The notes beneath the pieces are model-generated. The model saw only the letters and a list, made by a program, of their open reading frames with translations. It was not told where the DNA came from and made no database searches. A DNA stretch of 33,557 nt from Carboxydocella sporoproducens DSM 16521 (GTDB lineage: Bacteria; Bacillota; GCA-003054495; Carboxydocellales; Carboxydocellaceae), in the NCBI RefSeq assembly GCF_900167165.1, contig NZ_FUXM01000026.1, forward strand, positions 1-33,557. Reading direction: 5' to 3'. Position numbers and translations under genes: made by a program. The first letter of the stretch is position 1. Every line of letters begins with the position of its first letter. Shown in pieces: positions 16,308-23,379 of the stretch.

Positions 16308-16331
16308 AGAGGCCAACAGCAGTTGGCCTCT
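16308..16331 (-). repeat. Intercistronic hairpin after malE
   Basis: AGAGGCCAAC (16308-16317) and GTTGGCCTCT (16322-16331) form a perfect 10-bp stem with a four-base loop, beginning at the malE stop codon. No T-run follows on the minus strand, so it looks like an mRNA-stabilising or processing hairpin rather than a terminator. Such hairpins are common after binding-protein genes. Confidence 0.75.
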
Positions 16332-17613
16332 ACTTGTTCAGCAATTTCTTCCAGGCGGCTGCTACATCATCCAGGGCCTGTTGTGGAGTCTTTTGTCCTT
16401 TCAATGCGGCCTGATAATTGGGAGTAAAGTCAGTATAGATTTGACCGCCTTCAGGAATTACCGGCCGGTTGGTAGCTTTTTCAATCACTGCTTTAAAATC
16501 AGAAACAATCCGGTTGTTCTTGACTTCCGGCAATTCATAAGCGGATTTCCTGGTAGGCAACAGATTATTTTTAACAGCGAATTTAGCCTGAGCTTCCCTG
16601 GAGTTGATAAATTCGATAAATTTATACGCTGCTTCCCGGTTTTTGGTATTAGCAGAAATCACATAGTTATGTCCACCGACAGGAGAACCGGTTTTACCTT
16701 CTGGACCGACAGGGATGGGCGCAATGCCCAGGTTATCAGGATCCTTGAATTCAGGACCGCTGAGGAGATCGGAAGTTGCCCAGGGACCATTTAAAATCAT
16801 AGCATATTTACCGGTTTTAAAGCCCACCTGCATATTGTCATAGTCGTTGGCAAAATCGATTTCTTTGGGAACTACCCCGTATTTATCCCGTAAATCAATC
16901 ATAAACTGCAAGCCTTTAACTGCCCCGGGAGTATTGACCAGAATGGTTTTGTCCTTAGAATCGATCAGCCCACCACCAAAGGCCCACATGAAGGGCTGAT
17001 ACCAGTAAGCATCTCCGCGATAGAAAAAGCCATAACGCCCTTTCTGCTTGTCGGTCAGTTTTTGAGCCACTTTAACCAGCTCGTCCATTGTTTTCGGCGG
17101 TTCAACCCCGGCTTCCTTCAACATGCGTTTATTGTAGAGCAGCGCCAGGGCATCGGTTACCTGGGGTACACCCCATATTTTGCCATTATATACATTGTAG
17201 TTGAAAGGCGCTTCCAGGTAATCTGCCTTATCTTCAGGCTTGATTAAATCATCAATAGGAGCAAGATAGCCGAGAGCGGCAAATTCAGGTGTCCAGGCTA
17301 TTTCAGCCCGGAAAACATCGGGAGCATTCCCTGCCTGGGCCGCCACTTTAAATTTGTTCTGCGCATCCGCAAAGGGAACAGCTTGCATGTCCACCTTGAT
17401 ATCCGGGTTTTGGGCCTCGAATTCCTTCACGATTTCATTAATAGTCTGGGTTTCTTCCTGGTTAAAAGTATGCCAGAAACTGATGGTAACTTTTTCTCCA
17501 CCCGGCTTATTCCCGGTCCTGGGCTCTTCGTTTTTGGCACAGCCAGTGACAAAACTGGATGCCAGCAATACAGTAGCCAGTCCTAAACTAAGGCTTTTCA
17601 CAATTCCCTTCAT
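16330..17613 (-). CDS. malE: Extracellular sugar-binding lipoprotein, MalE-like
   Basis: This 427-residue lipoprotein is a cluster-1 ABC solute-binding protein. The signal peptide MKGIVKSLSLGLATVLLASS ends in lipobox VTGC, with C25 as lipid site. The mature part shows TISFWHTFNQEETQTINEIV, PDVFRAEIAWTPEFAALGYL, YAMILNGPWATSDL and AYKFIEFINSREAQAKFAVK, typical for maltodextrin and oligosaccharide receptors. ATG 17613 has AGGAGG ten bases upstream; the longer frame to 17640 overlaps the ATPase end and lacks a signal. It should capture alpha-glucans outside the cell and hand them to the MalFG permease. Confidence 0.9.
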   Translation of the reverse strand: MKGIVKSLSLGLATVLLASSFVTGCAKNEEPRTGNKPGGEKVTISFWHTFNQEETQTINEIVKEFEAQNPDIKVDMQAVPFADAQNKFKVAAQAGNAPDVFRAEIAWTPEFAALGYLAPIDDLIKPEDKADYLEAPFNYNVYNGKIWGVPQVTDALALLYNKRMLKEAGVEPPKTMDELVKVAQKLTDKQKGRYGFFYRGDAYWYQPFMWAFGGGLIDSKDKTILVNTPGAVKGLQFMIDLRDKYGVVPKEIDFANDYDNMQVGFKTGKYAMILNGPWATSDLLSGPEFKDPDNLGIAPIPVGPEGKTGSPVGGHNYVISANTKNREAAYKFIEFINSREAQAKFAVKNNLLPTRKSAYELPEVKNNRIVSDFKAVIEKATNRPVIPEGGQIYTDFTPNYQAALKGQKTPQQALDDVAAAWKKLLNK

Positions 17614-17636
17614 ATCCCTGTCCTCCTTCAAATCAT

Positions 17637-18737
17637 TCATAAAATGGCCAGTTCAGTGTCAGGATCAAACAAGTGCAGGTGGTTCATGTCTACCGCCAGA
17701 GTTACCTTATCCCCCATGCGGTAAGGCTGGCGTGCCGCCACCCGGGCTGTCACCTCCTGTTCGCCTACCTTAAGATGCAGGTATATTTCCGCCCCTAACA
17801 GCTCCACCACTTCAACAGGTGCCTGCAGTTGACTGTCAGGGTAGGTTTCCAGTGCTACCGGTTCATCATGAATATGTTCCGGCCTGATGCCCATAATCAC
17901 TTCTTTACCAGGATAGGCTCTGATTCCGTTCTGCTTACCCTCAGGCACCTTCAATTTCAGTCCCGGTGCAGTCAGCCAAATGTTTCCTTCCTCCTCTTTT
18001 ACTACCACCTTCAGGAAGTTCATGCTGGGACTACCGATAAATCCAGCCACAAATTTATTCCGCGGCTGGCGATAAAGGTTCATGGGGGTGTCTACCTGCT
18101 GAATGACGCCATCTTTCATCACCACAATCCGGTCACCCATGGTCATGGCTTCTGTCTGGTCATGGGTAACATAAATAGTGGTAGTTTTCAGTCGTTGATG
18201 CAAACGGGTGATTTCCGCACGCATCTGTACCCGTAACTTGGCATCCAGGTTGGAAAGAGGCTCGTCCATCAGGAAAACAGCCGGTTCGCGAACAATAGCG
18301 CGTCCCATAGCTACCCGCTGGCGCTGACCACCTGACAAAGCTTTCGGCTTTCTGTCCAGCAAGTGCTCGATTTGCAGGATTTTCGCCACTTCTCGCACCC
18401 GCCTGTCAATCTCGTCTTTCGGCAATTTGCGCAGTTTCAGGCCAAAAGCCATGTTATCATAAACATTCATATGCGGATACAGAGCATAATTCTGGAAAAC
18501 CATGGCAATATCGCGGTCTTTAGGGGGCAGTTCATTGACCAGACGGTCGCCAATATACAGCTCCCCTGCGGATATATCCTCCAGTCCAGCGATCATACGC
18601 AGGGTAGTAGACTTGCCGCAGCCTGATGGTCCCACAAAAACTACAAACTCCTGATCCTTGATTTCCAGATTAAAGTTGGAAACAACCTCCACTTCGCCAT
18701 AGCGCTTGTAAACATTGCGCAAAATCACTTGAGCCAT
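17637..18737 (-). CDS. Sugar ABC transporter ATPase, MsmK/UgpC/MsmX type
   Basis: The 366-residue ATPase carries all nucleotide-binding motifs: Walker A GPSGCGKSTTLR, signature LSGGQRQRVAMGRA, and Walker B VFLMDEPLSNLDAKLR with the H-loop THDQTEAMTMGD. The C-terminal 130 residues form the OB/TOBE regulatory domain (IMGIRPEHI). In many Firmicutes a single MsmX-like ATPase serves several sugar importers. Here it is encoded within the operon, between lacI and malE, so it is at least the dedicated motor for this system. Its ATG overlaps the last base of lacI. Confidence 0.92.
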   Translation of the reverse strand: MAQVILRNVYKRYGEVEVVSNFNLEIKDQEFVVFVGPSGCGKSTTLRMIAGLEDISAGELYIGDRLVNELPPKDRDIAMVFQNYALYPHMNVYDNMAFGLKLRKLPKDEIDRRVREVAKILQIEHLLDRKPKALSGGQRQRVAMGRAIVREPAVFLMDEPLSNLDAKLRVQMRAEITRLHQRLKTTTIYVTHDQTEAMTMGDRIVVMKDGVIQQVDTPMNLYRQPRNKFVAGFIGSPSMNFLKVVVKEEEGNIWLTAPGLKLKVPEGKQNGIRAYPGKEVIMGIRPEHIHDEPVALETYPDSQLQAPVEVVELLGAEIYLHLKVGEQEVTARVAARQPYRMGDKVTLAVDMNHLHLFDPDTELAIL

Positions 18738-19768
18738 CAGTTTTTAGCCTCCTTTGCCGGAGCACAGGATTTGCGAATCACCAGTTCGGTCCTGATAAAA
18801 TCATGTCCAGCTTTCCGGGCCGGGTTGCGTATCTTCTCGATCAAGAGTTCCGTTACCCGCACTCCCAGCTCATAGGTAAAAATCTCCACACTCGTTAAAG
18901 GCGGAGCCGTAAACCGGGCCATAGGGACATTATTAAACCCCACTACTGAAACATCCCGCGGTACTTTCATCCCCCGTTCCCTAACCGCCTGGATAGCACC
19001 GAAAGCCATCAGGTCATCCGCCACAACAACAGCCGTCAAATCAGGATGCCGGTCCAGCAGTTCCAGCATGGCCCGCTCTCCCCCTTCCTGGGTATACTCA
19101 CCATGGGCTACCAGACTGCGGTCAAAACCGACCCCGAACTCCTGCAGAGCCTTTTTATACCCATCCAGACGATCCAGGCTGACTACAAACTCCAGCGACC
19201 CGATAATACAGCCGATCCGCCGGTGTCCTAATCCCAGCAAATATGCTGTGGCCTGATAAGCAGCTTCGATATTATCATTATCAACCCAGCACATATCCCA
19301 GTCATGCAACGGCTTGCCCACCAGAGCCGCAGGAAACTTGCGGGCCTGTAATTCCGCCCCCAGCTGGTTATCAACCCGGGATACCAGCAAGATTACGCCA
19401 TCTACTCTGCGCCCTCTGACCATGCGCAGAACCGCTTCCTTTTCCTCCTGTTCCGTTTCCCCGGTAGCCAGCAGCAAGTCATAGCCTTCCCGCCTGGCCA
19501 CCGAACTGATGCCACGGATTACTTCCGGAAAGAATGGGTTGAGGAATACCTCTTCGGCAGCCCGGGGCATAACCAGGCCAATAGTTTCCGTACTGCGTGT
19601 CACCAGATTGCGGGCTACCAGGTTGGGATGATACCCCAGCTCTTTCATGGCCTGCAAAACCCGCTGCCTGGTTTCCTCACTGATTTTGGGGTTATTGGCC
19701 AGCACTCTTGAAACAGTAGATGGATTCACCCCTGCCAGTTTAGCTACATCTTTTATTGTTGGCGCCAC
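18737..19768 (-). CDS. LacI-family transcriptional regulator of the maltodextrin operon (MalR-like)
   Basis: The protein has 343 residues. The N-terminal helix-turn-helix and hinge read TIKDVAKLAGVNPSTVSRVL and ARNLVTRSTETIGLVMP. The periplasmic-binding-like sugar domain includes GCIIGS and VVVADDLMAFGAIQAV. It is the first gene of the operon, so it probably represses itself and all eight genes downstream. GTG 19768 is selected by GGAGGTGG six bases upstream. A CcpA identity is less likely, because the adjacent palindromes centre on GCAAACGTTTGC and fit local MalR-type control better than the catabolite-response consensus. The effector is presumably maltose or a maltodextrin. Confidence 0.92.
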   Translation of the reverse strand: MAPTIKDVAKLAGVNPSTVSRVLANNPKISEETRQRVLQAMKELGYHPNLVARNLVTRSTETIGLVMPRAAEEVFLNPFFPEVIRGISSVARREGYDLLLATGETEQEEKEAVLRMVRGRRVDGVILLVSRVDNQLGAELQARKFPAALVGKPLHDWDMCWVDNDNIEAAYQATAYLLGLGHRRIGCIIGSLEFVVSLDRLDGYKKALQEFGVGFDRSLVAHGEYTQEGGERAMLELLDRHPDLTAVVVADDLMAFGAIQAVRERGMKVPRDVSVVGFNNVPMARFTAPPLTSVEIFTYELGVRVTELLIEKIRNPARKAGHDFIRTELVIRKSCAPAKEAKN

Positions 19769-19783
19769 ATATCCACCTCCTAA

Positions 19784-19811
19784 GCAAACGTTTGCATGTG
19801 CAATCGTTTGC
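19784..19811 (-). promoter_or_regulatory. Tandem LacI-type operators
   Basis: A perfect 12-bp palindrome GCAAACGTTTGC (19784-19795) and a near-perfect one GCAATCGTTTGC (19800-19811) are spaced 16 bp centre to centre. Both have the central CG of LacI-family sites and resemble MalR operators of streptococci. They lie between the promoter and the lacI start, where a bound repressor would block transcription. A weaker third element (19839-19850) overlaps the promoter spacer. Confidence 0.85.
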
Positions 19812-19825
19812 CCAGCTTTGTTTTT

Positions 19826-19854
19826 ATTATACCCCTTTCAAAACGATTTGACAA
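19826..19854 (-). promoter_or_regulatory. Sigma-A promoter of the lacI-maltodextrin operon
   Basis: On the minus strand TTGTCA (19854-19849) and TATAAT (19831-19826) are separated by exactly 17 bp. The promoter stands alone between the terminator of the neighbouring unit and lacI, and appears to serve the whole nine-gene operon. Confidence 0.88.
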
Positions 19855-19863
19855 GAGGAAAAT

Positions 19864-19888
19864 AAAAAAGAGCTTCTCTCAGAAGCCC
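19864..19888 (-). terminator. Rho-independent terminator of the ptsH-hprK unit
   Basis: On the minus strand GGGCTTCT-GAG-AGAAGCTC (19888-19870) forms a stem, followed by TTTTTTATTTT. It separates the hprK unit from the promoter of the sugar operon. Confidence 0.8.
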
Positions 19889-19923
19889 CCGTATTGCTGT
19901 ACTGCCGCTGAACCGTATCCATC

Positions 19924-20916
19924 CTATTTCCGCCTCCGCCGCCAGTTGGCCAGATTGAACCCGATCAGCAGCAACAGTATCAAAAACGCCAGGATAGCTG
20001 CAACATAGACCGGAAAATAAATGTTCCAGGGATATTTTTTCAGAATAGCATTCCCTTTTTCTCTAACTGCCAGTACCAGGCGATCATACCAGGTGTATTT
20101 TTTTATGCTCACCGGCTGTTCCGGGTGGACAGGCTTAACCACTGCCAGTCGCTGTTTTTCCACACTGTAAGAGCCCAGCTGACTGCTCTGAGAGTTTTCA
20201 CCCGCGGCCGGAGCCAGAACATCCAGAACATTGGGGTCCAGATTGGTATCGGTACCCCCACCAAATTGCCATTCCGTAGCTTTGGCCAGTACAGGCCGCC
20301 AGCCATCGGGACCGATGGGATCCTGACTGCCGATGAGGACATAATAATACCAGGTCTCGGGATGCTCATCCAGGGCCTCCCTGGGGATGACAGCCTCTAC
20401 CGTTTTCCCATCTGTTGCCCGCCGGAACAGCAGGCCCTGGCGCCGTCCTGGTTCAGTCTTGCGCTGGTTCCAGTAATAAACCGCCCCTTTATGCCAGCCG
20501 GTAACATCGATAAAGTACTCCCAGCCATGGCGGGGGTCAAAGTCCACATAGGCCCCTTCCCGCCAGGTTTCAGAACGGCCTTGATTGGGCTGGCTGTCTA
20601 TGTAAAGAGCAATCCGCTGATGACTAAACCCTTCCGGCGCTCCCCAGGGGTTGGACAGCTTTTCGGCAAAGGTAAAATAAAAATAATAACTGGAATCATC
20701 CACTTCCACGCGAAAGGTGGTCAGGTCATAGAGCCCATGCCGGGGATCAAATACCGGTCCCTTTGGATAGACATAGGTTCCCGGGCCCCGGTCATCCCCC
20801 CGGGGATCTTCCATTTGAAACAGCACCTGCCGCGGGACTGCATTAGCAGCTGCCGACTTGCTGCTTGCCAGCCCTAACAGCAGGAAAAACACCAGAAACA
20901 CAGAAAAACGTCGCAT
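19924..20916 (-). CDS. Membrane-anchored exported protein with glucodextranase C-terminal-type domain
   Basis: The protein has 330 residues. A signal peptide (RFSVFLVFFLLLGLAS) starts it and a single transmembrane helix near residues 302-322 is followed by the basic stop-transfer tail RRRRK, so the body is extracellular. Residues about 30-230 match the glucodextranase C-terminal (SLH-like, carbohydrate-associated) domain: DPRGDDRGPGTYVYP, LTTFRVEVDD, LSNPWGAPEGFSHQRIALYI and FIDVTGW. That domain is usually attached to large amylopullulanases or GH57-type enzymes. Here no catalytic domain is present. A role as glycan-binding or wall-associated partner of maltodextrin use is inference. ATG 20916 lies one base after the hprK stop with GAGGGGGA upstream, so it is co-transcribed with ptsH-hprK. 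Confidence 0.78.
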   Translation of the reverse strand: MRRFSVFLVFFLLLGLASSKSAAANAVPRQVLFQMEDPRGDDRGPGTYVYPKGPVFDPRHGLYDLTTFRVEVDDSSYYFYFTFAEKLSNPWGAPEGFSHQRIALYIDSQPNQGRSETWREGAYVDFDPRHGWEYFIDVTGWHKGAVYYWNQRKTEPGRRQGLLFRRATDGKTVEAVIPREALDEHPETWYYYVLIGSQDPIGPDGWRPVLAKATEWQFGGGTDTNLDPNVLDVLAPAAGENSQSSQLGSYSVEKQRLAVVKPVHPEQPVSIKKYTWYDRLVLAVREKGNAILKKYPWNIYFPVYVAAILAFLILLLLIGFNLANWRRRRK

Positions 20917-20917
20917 A

Positions 20918-21841
20918 TTATTCCCCCTCATGCAAGGAGAGGGCTGCCAGCCGCCGGGTCAATTCCAGGGCCGCATTATGGCCCAGCAGCTTGAGCCGGA
21001 AATTCATGGCGGCCACTTCAATGATGCTGGCAATATTGCGTCCAGGACGAACGGGAATAGTGATCCCGGGGATTTCATTGCCCAGCAGCTTAACTTTTTC
21101 CTCATCCAGGCCCAGGCGGTCATAATATTTACCTTCCTGCCACTCTTCCAGACGGATAGCCATATGAATGGTCTGCTCGATCCGCACTGCCCCTGCCCCG
21201 AAGAGAGTCCGGATATCCAGAATCCCCAGGCCGCGAATCTCCAGCAGATGTCTGACCACCTCCGGCGCCCGTCCCGAGAGGCGTTCCCCGATTTTAATCA
21301 CTTCTACCGCATCATCAGCAACCAGGCGATGGCCCCTTTTCACCAGTTCCAGAGCTGTCTCACTCTTGCCAATGCCACTTTCCCCGGTAATCAGGACCCC
21401 AACGCCATGGACATCCACCAGCACCCCGTGGATGGTGGCACTGGGAGCCAGTCTTTCTTCAAGAAAATCGGTAAGTCGACTGATAAAACTGGTAGTTGGT
21501 TGCGGAGTGCGCAACAGGGGGATCCTCTTTTCCCGGGCCGCTTCCAGCCAGGTTGGCTCGATTTCAATGCCCCTGGTAATAATCAGGCAGGGAAAATACA
21601 GACTCAGCAAAACATTCCAGCGCTGCCAGGCTTCTTCGGCTGGCAGGGTGCCCAGGTAGGCAAACTCGGTAGTACCCAGTACCTGAATGCGCTGATGGTC
21701 AAAATGCTGCAAAAAGCCGGCCAGCACCAGGCCCGGCCGATTGATGTCCGCCACCTTCAGCTTGCGCCCTAACTCCTCTTCTCCGCTTAATACCTCAAGG
21801 CCCAGGGCCTTGATCAGATCCCGTACTTTAAGTTCAACCAT
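20918..21841 (-). CDS. hprK: HPr kinase/phosphorylase
   Basis: HprK phosphorylates HPr on Ser46 and reverses this, signalling glycolytic status for catabolite repression. The N-terminal domain reads VRDLIKALGLEVLSGEEEL. The C-terminal kinase domain has Walker A GESGIGKSETALELVKRGH, the DDAVE motif, and the signature EIRGLGILDIRTLFGAGAVR. Length is 307 residues, standard for the family. ATG 21841 is fixed by AGGTGGATTTA upstream and lies inside the end of ptsH (8-bp overlap), so kinase and substrate are translationally coupled. Confidence 0.96.
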   Translation of the reverse strand: MVELKVRDLIKALGLEVLSGEEELGRKLKVADINRPGLVLAGFLQHFDHQRIQVLGTTEFAYLGTLPAEEAWQRWNVLLSLYFPCLIITRGIEIEPTWLEAAREKRIPLLRTPQPTTSFISRLTDFLEERLAPSATIHGVLVDVHGVGVLITGESGIGKSETALELVKRGHRLVADDAVEVIKIGERLSGRAPEVVRHLLEIRGLGILDIRTLFGAGAVRIEQTIHMAIRLEEWQEGKYYDRLGLDEEKVKLLGNEIPGITIPVRPGRNIASIIEVAAMNFRLKLLGHNAALELTRRLAALSLHEGE

Positions 21842-22097
21842 TAAATCCACCTGCAACCAGCTGGGCCAGAGTCTCCACCGCAGCCTCTTCATCCTCGCCC
21901 TGGGCTTCAATGGTCAAATAGCTTCCCTTCTTGGCCGCCAGGGTCATCAAACCCAGAATGCTCTTGCCATCAACTTCATGATTGTCTTTGCTCACCTTGA
22001 TCTGACTTTTGAAACGGCTGGCAGTCTGGACAAACAGGGCTGCCGGCCTGGCATGTAAGCCCATTTCATTGGTGATTTCGACTGTAACCTTTGCCAT
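21834..22097 (-). CDS. ptsH: Phosphocarrier protein HPr
   Basis: The 87-residue protein carries both regulatory sites: His15 within GLHARPAALFV, phosphorylated by enzyme I, and Ser46 within DGKSILGLMTLAA, the HprK target. The intact His15 makes it HPr rather than Crh, which has Gln there. No ptsI (enzyme I) or sugar-specific PTS gene is in the window; the only sugar importer seen is the ABC system nearby. It overlaps hprK by 8 bp and has GAGGGGGA upstream of the ATG. Confidence 0.95.
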   Translation of the reverse strand: MAKVTVEITNEMGLHARPAALFVQTASRFKSQIKVSKDNHEVDGKSILGLMTLAAKKGSYLTIEAQGEDEEAAVETLAQLVAGGFNG

Positions 22098-22133
22098 TTT
22101 TACTTCCCCCTCACTGCTTCAGTATTCCATTCC

Positions 22134-22162
22134 ATTCTATCGAAAACCGTCTTTTTTCACAA
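22134..22162 (-). promoter_or_regulatory. Probable promoter for ptsH-hprK
   Basis: On the minus strand TTGTGA (22162-22157) and TAGAAT (22139-22134) are separated by 17 bp. The -35 overlaps the stop codon of the Cof-type phosphatase gene. It gives a leader of about 30 bases before ptsH. Confidence 0.55.
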
Positions 22163-22957
22163 GACAAAACGGTGAATTGCCTCTGCTACTCCATCATCAT
22201 CATTGGCCAGAGTGACATAATCGGCGATAGCCTTGACTTCCGGTTTGGCATTGCCCATGGCCACCCCGATCCCTGCCAGCTCAATCATATCCAGGTCATT
22301 GAAACTGTCCCCGATAGCCATGGCGTCCTTTAACTCCAGGTCCAGATGGCGGCAAAGGGCAATTAGGGCCTGGCCCTTACTGGCTTCCGGATGGGTGAAC
22401 TCCAGATAATGATCCTTGGATTTGGCCAGCTGCACTTTGCCCTGCCAGCGGGGGCGCAAGGCTGCCGCCAGCTGGTCCAGCCGTTCCGGTTCAGCGATGA
22501 GCAGAATTTTGCTGGGTCCCTGACCGCTGGCCAGAATCCTGCCCCGCAAATCCTCTTCCACCGTGTAGGGAACCCGGGCCAGTTGACTGTATGCTTCTGC
22601 CTCTGCTGTCGCCTTTTCCACATAGAGGTGGTCATCCAGATAGATATTGGCATGAATCCCTTCTTCCCGGGCCAGGGTGATGATTTCCGCCGCCATTTCC
22701 GGCGGCAGGGGGCGGTGCCAGAGCTCTTCCCCGCTCAGCCCCGATTTGATCAAAGCCCCTTGATAGGTGATCAAGGGCAGATCCAGTCCCAGTTCCAGGG
22801 CATAGGGCCGGGCGGAACGGTACATCCGGCCCGTGGCCAGAGTTACCGCCACCCCCCGGGCACTGGCGGCCTTAATAGCCGCCTGGGCCCGGGGGGAAAT
22901 AGTACAGTCAGTTCGCAAGAGGGTATCATCCAGATCGATTGCTATTAATTTTACCAA
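22157..22957 (-). CDS. Cof-type HAD-superfamily hydrolase
   Basis: The 266-residue protein belongs to the haloacid dehalogenase superfamily, type IIB cap (Cof) group. The nucleophile motif is AIDLDDTLLRTD, with D8 and D10. The second motif is VTLATGRMYRSARPY and the final motif is AIGDSFNDLDMIELAGIGVAMGNA, which holds the metal-binding acidic pair. Members dephosphorylate sugar phosphates, flavin mononucleotide and similar small molecules; the substrate here is not predictable. TTG 22957 is supported by GGAGG seven bases upstream and the universal MVKLIAIDLD start. Confidence 0.9.
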   Translation of the reverse strand: MVKLIAIDLDDTLLRTDCTISPRAQAAIKAASARGVAVTLATGRMYRSARPYALELGLDLPLITYQGALIKSGLSGEELWHRPLPPEMAAEIITLAREEGIHANIYLDDHLYVEKATAEAEAYSQLARVPYTVEEDLRGRILASGQGPSKILLIAEPERLDQLAAALRPRWQGKVQLAKSKDHYLEFTHPEASKGQALIALCRHLDLELKDAMAIGDSFNDLDMIELAGIGVAMGNAKPEVKAIADYVTLANDDDGVAEAIHRFVL

Positions 22958-22968
22958 GATAATTCCTC

Positions 22969-23307
22969 CTACTCCACCAGAGCATTAGCAATGGAACTGA
23001 TAAATGATAACACAATCGCTCCCAGCAAAGCCGGAATGAAACCGGCTACATCAAATCCTTTCACCACTGAACCTACCAGATAGAGCATCATGCCATTGAC
23101 CACCAGGGTAAAAATCCCCAGAGTCAGGATATTGAGGGGCAGAGTCAATAACAGCACCAGCGGCCTGATCACTGCATTGACTATGCCCAGCACCAGCACT
23201 GCGATCAAAGCCGCACCGAAACCACGCACTTCAATCCCTTCAATCAAATAGGCGGTGAGCATCAAGGACAGAGCATTGATTCCCCAGCGAATTAACAAAC
23301 CGGTCAT
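22969..23307 (-). CDS. YvlD/phage-holin-family-4-like small membrane protein
   Basis: The 112-residue integral membrane protein has four hydrophobic segments. The family pattern includes IRPLVLLLTLPLNILTLGIFTLVVNGMMLYL. It is annotated as 'phage holin family 4' in many chromosomes, but no phage genes are near, so lysis function is unlikely; Bacillus YvlD belongs here and its role is unknown. GGGAGGTG lies five bases upstream of ATG 23307. The stop codon lies directly before the ribosome site of the Cof-type gene. Confidence 0.85.
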   Translation of the reverse strand: MTGLLIRWGINALSLMLTAYLIEGIEVRGFGAALIAVLVLGIVNAVIRPLVLLLTLPLNILTLGIFTLVVNGMMLYLVGSVVKGFDVAGFIPALLGAIVLSFISSIANALVE

Positions 23308-23379
23308 CTTTTCACCTCCCGCTCAACTGTTTTATCCTTAAGAAATTCGGCACTTGCCGGCGATTTCCTGCCTATATTG

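Noticed and set aside
20858-21772. A 304-codon plus-strand frame opposite hprK
   Set aside because: HprK motifs on the minus strand are complete. The opposing frame has low-complexity Q/F/P composition typical of antisense frames here.
22969-23307. Phage holin suggesting a prophage remnant
   Set aside because: The family name is misleading. No other phage gene is present and the protein is of the chromosomal YvlD type.
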